A stretch of DNA of 64,000 bases from Euptelea pleiosperma (Eukaryota > Streptophyta > Magnoliopsida > Ranunculales > Eupteleaceae), in assembly GCA_035048495.1 (NCBI GenBank), contig CM068553.1, forward strand, positions 28,482,978-28,546,977, given 5' to 3'. The position numbers were made by a program, and so were the translations under genes. The notes beneath the pieces are model-generated. The model was not told the DNA's origin and made no database searches. It was given only the letters and a program-made list of their open reading frames with translations. This document shows positions 24,848 through 36,169 of the stretch, piece after piece (the first letter of the stretch is position 1; the number at the start of each line of letters is the position of its first letter).

Positions 24848-25880
24848 TGTGGGTGCCGTATTTTCCAGCAAGTCAAAATTGGACACGTATCTCTGGCTTA
24901 GCACGTGCGGTTTCGAATACACGACGCGTGTTAGAAGACAGCACGCGAGAGTTAATGCGCTGGAATCATCATCAAGAGCTATAAACTGCCTATCGTGTCA
25001 CTCGATTTCCATTACTTGGAAATGCCACGTGTCAGGATTGTATTATCGACACATGGAAGTGATGCTAACAGAGAATATTAACGTCTCAGCCTTTAATATG
25101 TCGGGAAGTATTCAATCTTACCCGACATATTGATGAGTCTCATCCCACCGAGATCAACTGGATAGACGGGATCTTTTACAATCTCATCCCGGGAACTCAA
25201 GGTTCTCATCCCGGGAAACTCAAGTATATAATCCCGGGAACTCCAAATATGTCATCCCGGGAACTCATCCTGGAAACTCAAGTATATCATCCCGGGAACT
25301 CATCCTGGCAACTCAAGTATATATTCCCGGGAACTTCAAACATGTCATCCCGGGAACTCATCTTGGCAACTCAGGTATATCATCCCGGGAACTCCAAATA
25401 TGTCATCCCGGGAACTCATCCTGGCAACTCAAAGTATAGATTCCCGGGAACTCTAAACATGTCATCCCGGGACATCCTCCCGGCAAGGTCACATTATTGG
25501 CTGGATGCATTTATCCCGACAAGGTCATCAGACTTACTTGACGGGATCTATTTCAATATCATCCCGTCAAAGCCAGATAATGTCAAATGACTTACGTGGC
25601 AGGATCTCTTACGTACGAGGTAAGTATTCTGAATACCATCGATTTCTTAACTAATGAATATTGGCCACGTGGCAGCTAGTTGAACTATCACGAATTCGAC
25701 ATCACCTTATCTGAATATTTGACACGAAGGATGCCACCTCAGTGTCATTTCAGTTATTTCAGATATAACCGAATCAATGAAGTCAAGATATAACCATAAG
25801 ATTCTATTTTATAACAGAATTTATATGAGTCATCATTGACTGATAACGATTAGACACGTGGAAGGTGAGTCACGCCTAGT
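24848..25880 (+). mobile_element. Tat 3' LTR, 5' part (U3), interrupted by solo LTR L2
   Basis: It begins with TGTGGGTGCC right after the polypurine tract. It contains a run of CCCGGGAACTC repeats (about 25186-25480) and ends where Athila-type LTR L2 is inserted. The LTR resumes at about 28355. Joined length is about 1.33 kb. Confidence 0.85.
25186..25480 (+). repeat. Short tandem repeats CCCGGGAACTC in the Tat LTR
   Basis: About eleven copies of TCCCGGGAACTC, 21-37 bp apart, with spacers such as ATCCTGGCAACTCAAGTATA. The palindromic CCCGGG core is kept while the spacers vary. The array sits in U3, upstream of the TATA box, so it is a candidate repeated promoter element. Confidence 0.8.
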
Positions 25881-26537
25881 TGATATTCGCTCAAAAGTGC
25901 TTATTTTAAGCAATTATCCTGTTAGCGTTATTGCATTCTCCCACGTTAAAATACTCTATTTATCTACTTTTCTACGTAAGAGTCTCTTTTGTTGCGTAGA
26001 ACACACTTTTCTGGACGAAATGGTATATTTGCATGCATTAAACACATTTTCGAAAGTCTAGACATGAAGTCATTCTAATAGTCTCATTACGCGCTTCTTC
26101 TGTCGCAGGAAACCCCGATGGGACGATTCTCGAGACTTGTGGGCCCAAATCAATCATGAAAGCCCATTATCAAAGCTTAAAGAGCCCACATGCTATGACT
26201 AGAAGATATGGGCCAAATATGGGCTGAATAAGAGGACCAAAAAGCCGGCCCAAAGAACGAAGAGAGCAGGAGAGCCAATGACCAAGAGACGGACCAAAGC
26301 GTTTAAAGCCACATGAGTCAGCAAAGAATGATGGTCGACTCTACTGGAGAAGCGTGAGGATGGTCACAGTGAAGAACAGGGTTCCAGACCCTCCGCCAGT
26401 GCTTTTTTCCATTTTTTTGATACTTTTTCTCTCATCTCTCCTTATTCTCTCTCTCTCTTCATCTCTCGATCCTCGAATCTACTGACCTAACCCCAGAACT
26501 CCTGCCTATCAGCTCTATCTCATCTCCCTTAGCTTTC

Positions 26538-26568
26538 TGACCGTTGGATCTTCAATCGGACCGTTGGA
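26538..26568 (+). promoter_or_regulatory. Paired MSA-like motifs in LTR L2
   Basis: TGACCGTTGGA (26538-26548, full reverse-complement match to YCYAACGGYYA) and GGACCGTTGGA (26558-26568), 20 bp apart, about 350 bp upstream of the TATA box. Confidence 0.5.
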
Positions 26569-26877
26569 TCTCTCTAGATCCGTCGATCTACCAATCTGAG
26601 TCCCAATCAAGTCACCATCCATCCGATCGCCATCAGACTGTCTGTCACATCATTCTGTGAGATGATGGACATCATCAACCCATGAGGGCCAATAGCCGGG
26701 CCCATCTTCATCGACCCGCTGACCGACCAGTTAGTGGACCCCGCGAATTTCAAAAATAATTTTAATTAAATGGGGGGTCCACTAATTGGGGAGATTCCCC
26801 ATAGAAAAGTAGGTTTTTACTTAAAATAAAAAAAAATAAAAAAATAAAAAAAAAATATTTTTTATTTTCAAAAAATA

Positions 26878-26913
26878 CCCTATTTCCATTAATGGAAATA
26901 GGGAGCTTTATAA
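26878..26913 (+). promoter_or_regulatory. 26-bp perfect palindrome abutting the TATA box of LTR L2
   Basis: The arm CCCTATTTCCATT and its exact complement fill 26878-26903, and TTTATAAG follows at 26906-26913. The same arrangement recurs in L6 and, slightly changed, in L1, L3 and L4, so it is a family trait of this LTR's core promoter. Confidence 0.7.
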
Positions 26914-28354
26914 GAGGAGGGAGAAGGGTTCGTTCGAACCCTAATCCCCCCCCTTTCTCTTCCATTCTCTCCCCCTATCAATCCCGCACAGATCTCTTCT
27001 CCTTCTGGCCCCATCTTCCCTTTCTTCTGCTGCTTCTTCTTCGTCTTCTTAGCTCGCCGGAGTTGCAGACAGCAACTCCGGTCATCTTCTACGGCGATAA
27101 GCTCGCCGGAAACCTCCGTTACAGCTGCTATACCCTGCTGCCCCTAACACCATTCCAACAGACAACACCTAGCAGGTCCGTCCGCCCTCTCCGTTGCTAC
27201 ACATCTCTATTCCGGTGGCCGTCCATTCCATTCTCCTCCCCGTTGACGCCTTCATCACCACCGAACTGCCCCACCATCTCCTTCGTTCTTCCTTTCTCCC
27301 TCTCCTCAGACCCTAGCCGTCACCCTCTTCCTCTACTTCACCGTCTTCTTCAAAGCCCAAGAAATTGAAAAATAAAAGAAAGAGAGAAAGAAGGAAGAAG
27401 AAGGAAGGAGGAAGCCGTTAGGCTCCTCCCCTTAGACCTCTCCTTGCAGGTGGAGCACTGCCAAACCACAGCCGTTGCACCTCCTTCCTCGCCTGCGAGC
27501 ACCACCTGAAATCACCACCTGTTGATCTCTCAACGCACCAGCAGCATCTCAGCCATCCTATGCCCCCATCCAGTCGTTATATCCACCACGATTCACATCA
27601 TCCCATTGCTGCCGCCTCCTCCACAAACGGGTGGAGAACCACCTCGATCTGTCCACCATCTCCTTGCTGCCCTTCTCTATTGTTGCATCTGCAACTCTTA
27701 ATGGTTCGGGCTCCTCCACAGCCTCGCAAGTGGCTGTCTTGCCACCTCCTCAAGGGTTTTGCTCCTCTCTCTCACGAACTTGCAACCAGCAAGAACATAC
27801 ATCTTGGCCAGTGCAATCATGCACTTGATTGGTCATGTTAATGGGCGATCTCCAATCCTTTGTGCCCGGAGCACCACCAGCTACCCGAAAGCTTCCTTTC
27901 CCACTCACCAAGCCTATCCCTACGCCGATGCAATTAACATCGGTAAGTCACAAAGGTAAACTTTCTCTCTCCCTTCTCCTTCTAAATCTCTCCCTCTCTA
28001 GAAGTTTCTCTCTCTAGATTCCTCCACTTTCTCTCTCTAGTTCTCTCCTTCTCCCTCTAGTTTATTCTTTTCTTTATGCTTTATAATTTAGTTGTTTTCA
28101 CTTGATTGTAAGAGACATGTTCGATTGAATGAAGTTGATTTGAATAATATTATGTTCCATTCTCTGCAAATTTCCCGTCATTTTATGTTCATTATCGCGC
28201 TAATCTGACTAATCCCGAGTGCGGATCGACATCCGACACTAGCCACTATGCAAAACTGCTCATTTTACAGGTTAAAATTCTCGGATAATTACAAATATTG
28301 TTGAAGTTAGGGTTTCCGTAACCAACGACGCGGAAAAACCCTACTTTCACCAGT

Positions 28355-28653
28355 TCTAAGGGTATAAATATGAGACCCTCAGGACTGAGAAGAGGATCTT
28401 GCTCTCCAGATCCAGATAGCTTAAACTCTGAAATCTTTTACTATTTCCTAAAACCTGTTACATTTCTCAAGCTGACTTGAGCGTCGGAGCCTTGTCAATA
28501 GGTACAACCAAATCTCATCTGGAGATCATCCTATCCTTCGCAGAGGAGAAAGCAGTTTCATCCTGGAGCATCAGAGTCGTCCGATCATCACCATAATCCG
28601 AATCGTCTGACCTCAAAGATTGTGTGGGTTAGATCAGATATTTTTCCCCCACA
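28355..28653 (+). mobile_element. Tat 3' LTR, 3' part (R/U5)
   Basis: Resumes after the L2 target duplication and ends with CCCCCACA, the inverted counterpart of TGTGGG at the LTR start. Satellite sequence (TGCGTCAAGG) begins at the next base, so the element's right border is exact. Confidence 0.85.
28363..28370 (+). promoter_or_regulatory. TATA box of the Tat 3' LTR
   Basis: TATAAATA lies in the LTR portion right of L2. It is followed about 110-130 bp later by the sequence TGACTTGAGCGTCGGAG, in the expected R/U5 region. Confidence 0.65.
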
Positions 28654-29168
28654 TGCGTCAAGGCCTCAAATTGGAGACAGTTATGAGTCTTAGTCGCCAA
28701 AGCCAATAACTAGTTACTTCTCGCAACCAGACCTCGTAATTTGACTCAATCTCCTCCAATACAATTGTTTTAACACATTTGAAGTGTTATAACAAGATTG
28801 GGAAGATTTGGAACTCGTTTGCCCCTTTCGCGTGTCAAGAACTGTAATTGGAGTCAGTTATTAGTCTTAGTTGCCAAAGCCAATAACTCGTTACTTTTTC
28901 GCAACCAGACTTCATAATTTGACTCAATCTATTCCAACACAATTGTTTTAACACATTTGAGGTGTTAGAACAATATTGGGAAGATTCAAACTCGTTTGCC
29001 CTTTTCGTGCGTCAAGGACTCCAATTGGAGTCAGTTATTAGTCTTAGTTGCCAAAGCCAATAACTAGTTACTTTTTCGCAACCAGACTTCGTAATTTGGC
29101 TCAATCTCTTCCAGCACAATTGTTTTAATACATTTGAAGTGATAGAACAAGATTATGAAGATTCATAA
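28654..29168 (+). repeat. Diverged 177-178-bp satellite subfamily, left segment
   Basis: About three monomers with landmarks GCGTCAAGG, CAATAACTAG, CGTAATTTGACTC and ACAATTGTTTTAACAC (28761 and 28939, 178 bp apart). It is clearly related to the 3595-16840 family but diverged throughout. It ends with CATAA, the target duplication of solo LTR L3. Confidence 0.9.
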
Positions 29169-31740
29169 TGATATTCGCTCAAAAGTGCTTATTTTAAGCA
29201 ATTATCCTTTTAGCGTTATTGCATTCTCCTACGTTAAAATGCTCTAGTTATCTACTTTTCTACGTAAGAGTCTCTTTTGTTGCGTAGAACACACTTTTCT
29301 GGACGAAATGGTATATTTGAATGCATTAAACACATTTTCGGAAGTCTAGACATTGAGTCGTTCTGATAAAGTCTCATTACGCGCTTCTTCTGTCGTAGGA
29401 AACCCCGATGGGACAATTCTCGAGACTTGCGAGCCCAGTTCGATTAGGAAAGCCCATTATCAAAGCTTAAAGAGCCCACATGCTATGACTAGAAGATATG
29501 GGCCAAATATGGGTTGAATAAGATGACCAAAAAGCCGGCCCAAAGAACGAAGAGAGCAGGAGAGCCAATGACCAGGAGACGGACCAAAGCGTTTAAAGCC
29601 ACATGAGTCAGCAAGGAATGATAATCTACTCTACTGGAGAAGCGTGAGGATGGTCACAGTGAAGACCAGGGTTCCAGACCTTCTGCCAATACTTTTATCT
29701 CCATTTTCTGATATTTTCTCTCTCATCTCTCCTTATTCTCTCTATCTTCATCTCTCGGTCCTCGAATCTACTGACCTAACCCCAGAACTCCTGCCCATTG
29801 GCTCTGTCTCATCTCCCTTAGCTTTCTGACCGTTGGATCTTCCATCGGACCGTTGGATCTTCAATCGGACCGTTGGATCTCTCTAGATCCATCGATCTAC
29901 CAATCTGGGTCCCAATCAAGTCACCATCCATCCGATCGCCATCAGACCGTCTGTCACATCATCTTGTGAGACGATGGACATCATAAATCCATGTGGGCCA
30001 GTAGCCGGGCCCATCATCATCGACCCGCTGTCCGACCAGTTAGTGGACCCCGTGAATTTCAAAATAATTTTAATTAAATGGGGGGTCCACTAATTGGTGA
30101 AATTCCCCAAAGAAAAGTAGTGTTTTACTTAAAAAAAATATATATATATATATATTTTTTTTTATTTAAAAAATTCCCTAATTTCCATTAATGGAAACTA
30201 GGGAGCTTTAAAAGGGGAAGGAGAAGGGTTCTTTGGAACCCTAATCCCCCTCCTTATTGCTCCCTTCTCTCCCCAAAAAAACCCGACCACATTTTCGCTC
30301 CTTCTTTCTCCTTCTTTCTCCTCTTATTCTTCTTCTTCTTCACTTTATCTCCTTCTTCTTCTCTTTCTTTCGCCGGAGTTGCAGACCTACAACTCCGGCC
30401 AGCAGGTGTAAAGGGAGCCGTTCTTACTTCCCTTGACTTCTCTCTTTCCACCGCCTGTGTGCTGTTGTGAGCACCACGAACACCCCTCTCTCATCATCTC
30501 CCCTCACCGTTGAAGAAACCGTCCTCACGGACTGGTCAATTTCCCCCATGGATTAATCTCATCTCGCCCATCGCACTGTTGCCACCTAATCTCAGGCCAT
30601 CCAACAGTGCACTGCCCATCCTTCTTGCATCTTCTCCAAGCCATGCTCAGACCTGCAACTATCCCTGCCCATTCAAGGTTAAAGTGTCCTCTTCTTCAGC
30701 CTGCAACCGACCGTTCCTCTTCAAATGGCGATCAAAACACTGCCCCCACTTTCCAGCTAGAAACCAGTAGAACCACCGTTTCCCCTTCCCACGGTCTTCA
30801 TCTCGTTGCTGCCTCTCCCTTGGGCAGCAATGCAGATCCTTCCAAGAACGGCCTGCAACTCCGGCCAAATATAAAAAAATAAAAAATAAATAAAAGAAGA
30901 AGAAGAAAAGGAAGCCGTTAAACGGTCAACAACCACTCACTTGTTGGTGCGCCTTCAATGACCGCCCACATGCTTCTCCTCTAGAGCACATCACAATGCT
31001 CTCTTCCAGATTTCCACCATGGGTTGTCCCCTCCGCAAATCGTTACCAGCAGCTTCTCTTCTTCTCCATCAGTTTTCATTATGGTTGTAGGTCTGCAACT
31101 TTCTAGAACCAACATCACTGATCATCTCCCATTGGACGAACTGCAACCATGAACCCTTCAACGGTCAGCACCTCTTCTCCACGTTCACAACGTACATTTC
31201 TTTCCGGCAAGCACCTTGCAAGCCGTACCACCTATCCACTATCCGGTCATCTTCATCTCCCATGGTGCTCTCTAGTTTTCTCTTCTCCCCTTATAGTTTT
31301 CTCTCTCTAAATTAGTTTTCTCTCTCTAGATAGTTTAATCTTACTTGCTTTCTTTTTGTTATGTTTGTATTAAAGCTAGCTTAATAGTTTTGTAATTTGA
31401 TTTGTTAGTTTCAATGAAGAAGTTTTAGCTTGGTAATTTGTTCTAAATTTTGTCATTAATCTAAAGAATGGTTCTCTTAACTTCTCTCTAAAAAGATGAA
31501 TGTTTTAAAATCACTATCATCATTCTCACCCCTCATCATTTCTTTTTAGCAATTTCTATGGAAAATTTTGTCATTTCATGCTCTGAATCGCGCTAATCTG
31601 ACTAATCCCGAGTGCGGATTCGACTCCGACTTTCCACTGTGCAAGCAAGTTTCTATTTTGCAGGAATAAGTCTCGGATAATTACAAATGTGTTGAAATTA
31701 GGGTTTCCATAAACAACGACGCGTAAAAATCCAACTTTCA
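29169..31740 (+). mobile_element. Solo Athila-type LTR L3 inserted in satellite
   Basis: Starts TGATATTCGC, ends ATCCAACTTTCA. The 5-bp target duplication CATAA is perfect (29164-29168 and 31741-31745), and joining the flanks restores an ordinary satellite monomer. It contains three MSA-like motifs (29827, 29847, 29867), a 12-bp inverted repeat TTAGTGGACCCC (30040-30051 and 30082-30093), the 16-bp palindrome core next to CTTTAAAAG (30182-30206) and a hairpin at 30372-30399. There is no coding sequence. Confidence 0.92.
29827..29877 (+). promoter_or_regulatory. Three 20-bp-spaced MSA-like motifs in LTR L3
   Basis: CCGTTGGATCTTC repeats with a 20-bp period. The first copy, TGACCGTTGGA, matches the MSA consensus fully and the other two differ at the last base. 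Confidence 0.5.
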
Positions 31741-33757
31741 CATAACTCGTTTGCCCCTTTCGTGCGTCAAGGTCTCTAATTGGCGTCAATTCTTAGTCGA
31801 ACATTCCAATGACAATAACTACTAACTTTTTCGTAAGCAGACTTCGTAATTTGACTCAATCTCCTCCAAAACAATTGTTTTAACACATTTCAAGTATTAA
31901 AATAAGATTTAGAAGATTCGGAACTCGTTAGCCCCTTTCGTGCGTCAAGTTCTCAAATCGGAGTCAATTTTGAGTCTAACATGCCAAGGACAATAACTAC
32001 TTACTTTTTCGCAACCAGATTTCATAATATGACTCAACCTCTTCCAAAACAATTGGTTTAACACACTTAAGTGTTAGAATAAGATTGGGAAGATTCGGAA
32101 CTCATTTGCCCCTTTCGTGCGTCAAGGTCACCAATTGGAGTCAATTCTGAGTCTAACATGCCAAGGCCAATAACTAGTTACTTTTCGTAATTTGACTCAA
32201 TCTCTTCCAACACAATTGTTTTAACACATTTGAAGTGTTAGAACAAGATTGGGAAGATTCGGAACTCGTTTGCCCCTTTCATGTGTCAAGGTCTCGAATT
32301 GGTGTCAGTTCCTAGTCTAACATTCTAAGGACAATAACTACTTACTTTTTCGTAATCAGACCTCGTAATTTGACTCAATCTATTCCAACACAATTGTTTT
32401 AACACATTTGAAGTGTTAGAAAAAGATCGATAAGATTCGAACTCGTTTGCCCCTTTCGTGCGTCAAGGACTTTAATTCGAGTCAGTTATTCGTCTTAGTT
32501 GCCAAGGACAATAACTACTTACTTTTTCGTAAGCAGACTTCGTAATTTGACTCAATCTCTTCCAAAACAATTGTTTTAACACATTTCAAGTGTTAAAATA
32601 AGATTTAGAAGATTCAGAACTGGTTAGCCCCTTTCGTGTGTCAAGTTCTCAAATTGGAGTCAATTTTGAGTGTAACATGCCAAGGACAATAACTACTTAC
32701 TTTTCACAACCAGACTTCATAATATGACTCAACCTCTTCCAACACAATTGGTTTAACACACGTAAGTGTTAGAACAATATTGGGAAGATTCGTAACTCGT
32801 TTTCCCCTTTCGTGCGTCAAGGTCTCTAATTGGAGTCAATTCCCCTTTTCGTAACCAGATTTCGTAATTTGACTCGATCTCTTCCAACACAATTGTTTTA
32901 ACACATTTGAAGTGTTTGAACAAGATTGGGAAGATTCGAAACTCGTTTGCCCCTTTCATGCGTCATGGTCTCTAATTGGAGTCAGTTCTGAGTCATAGAT
33001 GCCAAAGCCAATAACAAGTTAGTTTTTCGCAAGCAGACTTCGTAATTTGACTGAACCTCTTCCAACACAATTGTTTTAACACACTTGAAGTGTTAGAACA
33101 TGATAGGGGAGCTTCGGAACTCGCTTGCCCCTTTCGTGCGTTAAGGTCTCTAATTGGAGACAGTTATGAGTCTTAGTTGCCAAAGCCAATAACTAGTTAC
33201 TTCTCCGCAACCCGACTTCGTAATTTGACTCAATCCCCTCCAACACAATTGTTTTAACACATTTGAAGTATTAGAACAAGATTGGGAAGATTCGGAACTC
33301 GTTTGCCCCTTTCGTGCATCAAGAACTCTAATTGGAGTCAGTTATGAGTCTTAGTTGCCAAAGCCAATAACTAGTTACTTTTTCGCAACTAAACTTCATA
33401 ATATGACTCAATCTCTTCCAACACAATTGTTTTAACACATTTCAAGTGTTTGAACAAGATTGGGAAGATTCGGAACTCGTTTGCCCCTTTCGTGTGTCAA
33501 GGTCTCTAATTGGTTCAGTTCCTAGTTTAACATTCCGAGGACAATAACTACTTACTTTTTCGTAACTAGACTTCGTAATTTGACTCAATCTCTTCCAACA
33601 CAATTGTTTTAACAGATTTCAAGTGTTAAAACAAGATTGAGAAGATTTGGAACTCGTTAGCCCCCGTCATGCGTCAAGGTCACAAATTGGAGTCAGTTCT
33701 GAGTCATAGTTGCCAAAGCCAATAACTTGTTACGTTTTCGCAACCAGACTTCGTATG
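31741..33757 (+). repeat. Diverged 177-178-bp satellite subfamily, right segment
   Basis: About eleven monomers with landmarks TCGTTTGCCCCTTTCGTGCGTCAAG and AACACAATTGTTTTAACAC. Monomers differ from each other throughout and I see no higher-order order. One short monomer lies near 32837. The array stops at CAGACTTCGTA (33757), where unrelated sequence begins. Confidence 0.9.
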
Positions 33758-34029
33758 AGCAAACCTTCTTCATCATCAACCGCGATTAAACCCCACCATG
33801 CTCACATGTCTGCTAGTACTGGTAGCACTACAATGCATGTTTTACCACTACATTGGAAGCCTACTTAAACTATATTGGCAAGAAATAATTGACTTAATGA
33901 ACAAATCATAATTGACAAATAGAAAGAGTTCAAATAGCTCTTTGACAAGCACCTAATTTCAAATAGTTTGTTCAGAAAACTATTCTTGTTATGCACATGA
34001 AAATGGAGCCAGAAAAGATATATGAAGTA
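33758..34029. other. Gene-free sequence between satellite and repeat X
   Basis: About 270 bp of AT-rich sequence with no satellite or LTR motif and no credible frame. Nothing recognised. Confidence 0.5.
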
Positions 34030-35632
34030 TGTCACGCCCCGAATCCAGATACCTAGATACAACCCAAAAGTCTGTGGATCGACCCGTACCCAAACTCGGA
34101 GGTGATCCACGAATGTCCCCTAGTAGTCCAATTAGGTCAATTAGACTAATAAGGTTCATTCAAAAATCCACTAAGGTTAAGTCAAATAGGGTCAACTAAG
34201 ATCAAGAAATCCACCTAGAGTCAAACTAGGTCAAAATAGTCAAGGAAATCAAAAGAAAGTCGAATTGGTCAATTAGTGTTCTAAAGTTAACTACAGTTGG
34301 TTACGGAATAGTGCATGGCATGATGAAAATAGGGTTTTTCCGCGTCGTTGGTTACGGAAACCCTAGAATCAACAAGATTTGTAATTTGATCCATATTTTA
34401 ATCCTGCAAAAATGTGACTTTTGTATAGGGATTCATGTCGGATGTCGATCCGCACTCGGGGTTAGTTTGTGCAAGCAAAGAACATGAAATGACGGATTTT
34501 CACCAGAATTATGGAATAAAAAGTGCTAAAAGTGAAGGGAGAGATGAGAATGGTGAAGTGATTTTTAAAACATAATTTTGAAGATTTTAGAGAGAGAAAG
34601 TGCCACAATCAACAAAAAACAAAACACAAAAGCAAACTCACAAATGCTAAAATAACAATCTTATTCATCATCAATGAGTTCTTACAAAATCAAACTAAAT
34701 AATAAAAAAAAATAATTTAGAAAGCCATAAAAACTAACCTAAAAAACATGATGATGCTAGAGAGAGAAAGTGGAGAAAGAAAGGGAAAATTAGAGATTTT
34801 AGAGGGAGAAACCTAAACCTAGAGAGAGAGAGCTAGAGAGGGAGTGAATCGTTCACCTTGAACTTACCCGGAGAGATCGAGTTTGGCAATGGAGATTCGA
34901 CCGAAGAGAAAGTGTGTGCATACGTGGATACACCATGAGGAGGGAACTAAGAGGGTCCGTTTTAGGTAGCTTGGAGAGGAGCTCACGGCCTAAGGAGAGA
35001 TGGTGGCGGTGCTCATGGATGGTGTTAGAGAGGGTCTAACGGTAAGTTGCAGGGCAGTCCTTATGCCTCTAACCCAACAAGAGTTTCAGGTTCAGTCCGG
35101 GAAAGAGGATGGTTTGGTTGAGTGGTGAAGATGGTGGATCAAACCTGCAAGTGGAGGGGGCGATGGTGATTTGGTTGAGTGGCAGGTGAACCAGCAAGGA
35201 TGTGCAAGCCGTGATGAATCTGCGTGAAGGCTGGCTGGCGACGTGCGTTGAGGAGATGGAGGAGATGGTGTTGATGTTGAAGGATGGGGCGGTAGAGGAC
35301 AGTCCGGCCAGCAATGGTGAGTCACGCAGGTCCGTGAGAAGCACGGACCAGCAGCAATGGTGGAGGCGTTGCTGCCCCTTGATGAAGACGATGTGGCGCC
35401 GTTAATGGAGGAGGGAATGAGCAGCAACTGGTTGAAGACCACGAACCAGGTCTGCTTCGTTAGGAGTAGAGACGGTGCTGCAAGAGGGCGGTGAAGATGG
35501 GAGGTGGCCGGAAGGGGTGAACCAGTCCGGCGAACACGCAGGCGGCGAAGTTGGTGGGTTGGTGGTGTGCTGGTTCCACTATCGATGCACCTGCAAGGAG
35601 AAGAAGAAGAAGAAGAAGAAGAAGGAAGGACG

Positions 35633-35660
35633 GCCGGAGTTGCAGGCCTGCAACTCCGGC
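35633..35660 (-). promoter_or_regulatory. 28-bp perfect palindrome of the GGAGTTGCAG hairpin family (L4)
   Basis: The arm GCCGGAGTTGCAGG is followed at once by its exact complement. It lies downstream of the LTR TATA box, hence inside the predicted transcript, beside GAA microsatellites. Function unknown. Confidence 0.7.
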
Positions 35661-36138
35661 GAAGATGGAGGAGGAAGAAGAAGAAGAAGAAAAGAAGAAA
35701 AAGAAAAGAAGGAAAAAGGGAGGAAGACGAAGGGGAAAACGTGGGGGAAATTGTTTGGGAAAGAGAGGAAGGGATGGGAGGGGGATTAGGGTTCGAACGA
35801 ACCCTTCTCCTTCCTCTTATAAAGCTCCCTATTTCCTTTAATGGAAATAGGGTATTTTATTTATTTTTTTTTTTAAGTAAAAGTCTACTTTTCTTTGGGG
35901 AATGTCCCCATTTAGTGGACCCCCCATTTTTTTAAATTTTAATTAAAATTATTTGGAAATTCACGGGGTCCGCTAACTGGTCGGACAGCGGGTCGATGAT
36001 GATGGGCCCGGCTACTGGCCCACATGGACTGATGATGTCCATCGTCTCACAAGATGATGTGACAGACAGTCTGATGGCGATCGGATGGATGGTGACTTGA
36101 TTGGGACCCAGATTGGTAGATCGACGGATCTAGAGAGA

Positions 36139-36169
36139 TCCAACGGTCCGATTGAAGATCCAACGGTCA
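36139..36169 (-). promoter_or_regulatory. Paired MSA-like motifs in LTR L4
   Basis: TCCAACGGTCC (36139) and TCCAACGGTCA (36159), 20 bp apart. The second matches YCYAACGGYYA fully. Confidence 0.5.

Larger units (their letters stand above)
25881..28349 (+). mobile_element. Solo Athila-type LTR L2 nested in the Tat 3' LTR
   Basis: Starts TGATATTCGC and ends CCCTACTTTCA, with no internal region attached. The flanking 5-mers are CTAGT (25876-25880) and CCAGT (28350-28354), a target duplication with one difference. Visible parts: MSA-like pair 26538-26568, tRNA-like B box near 26379, 26-bp palindrome 26878-26903 touching TTTATAAG, and a GGAGTTGCAG hairpin at 27057-27083. Proline/serine-rich frames in its CT-rich half are compositional. 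It arose by insertion of a full element followed by LTR-LTR recombination. Confidence 0.88.
16841..28653 (+). mobile_element. 5'-truncated Tat-lineage Ty3/gypsy retrotransposon
   Basis: Order: 3' end of the protease region, RT, RNase H, a second (archaeal-type) RNase H, integrase, 93-bp tandem array, antisense gene, polypurine tract and 3' LTR (TGTGGG...CCCACA). The dual RNase H, the 3' tandem repeats and the antisense gene together are hallmarks of the Tat group (Grande, Retand, Ogre relatives). The 5' LTR, leader and gag are missing: satellite passes directly into pol at about 16840. The 3' LTR is split by solo LTR L2. Pol carries two in-frame stops and one frameshift, so the copy cannot act on its own. 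Confidence 0.92.

Noticed and set aside
29644..29829. Short 61-codon frame (starting MRMVTVKTR) shared by LTR copies at 1040-1225 and 29644-29829
   Set aside because: Shared because the LTRs are homologous. It spans the tRNA-like and U3 region, ends in the MSA block and is broken in other copies, so coding is unlikely.
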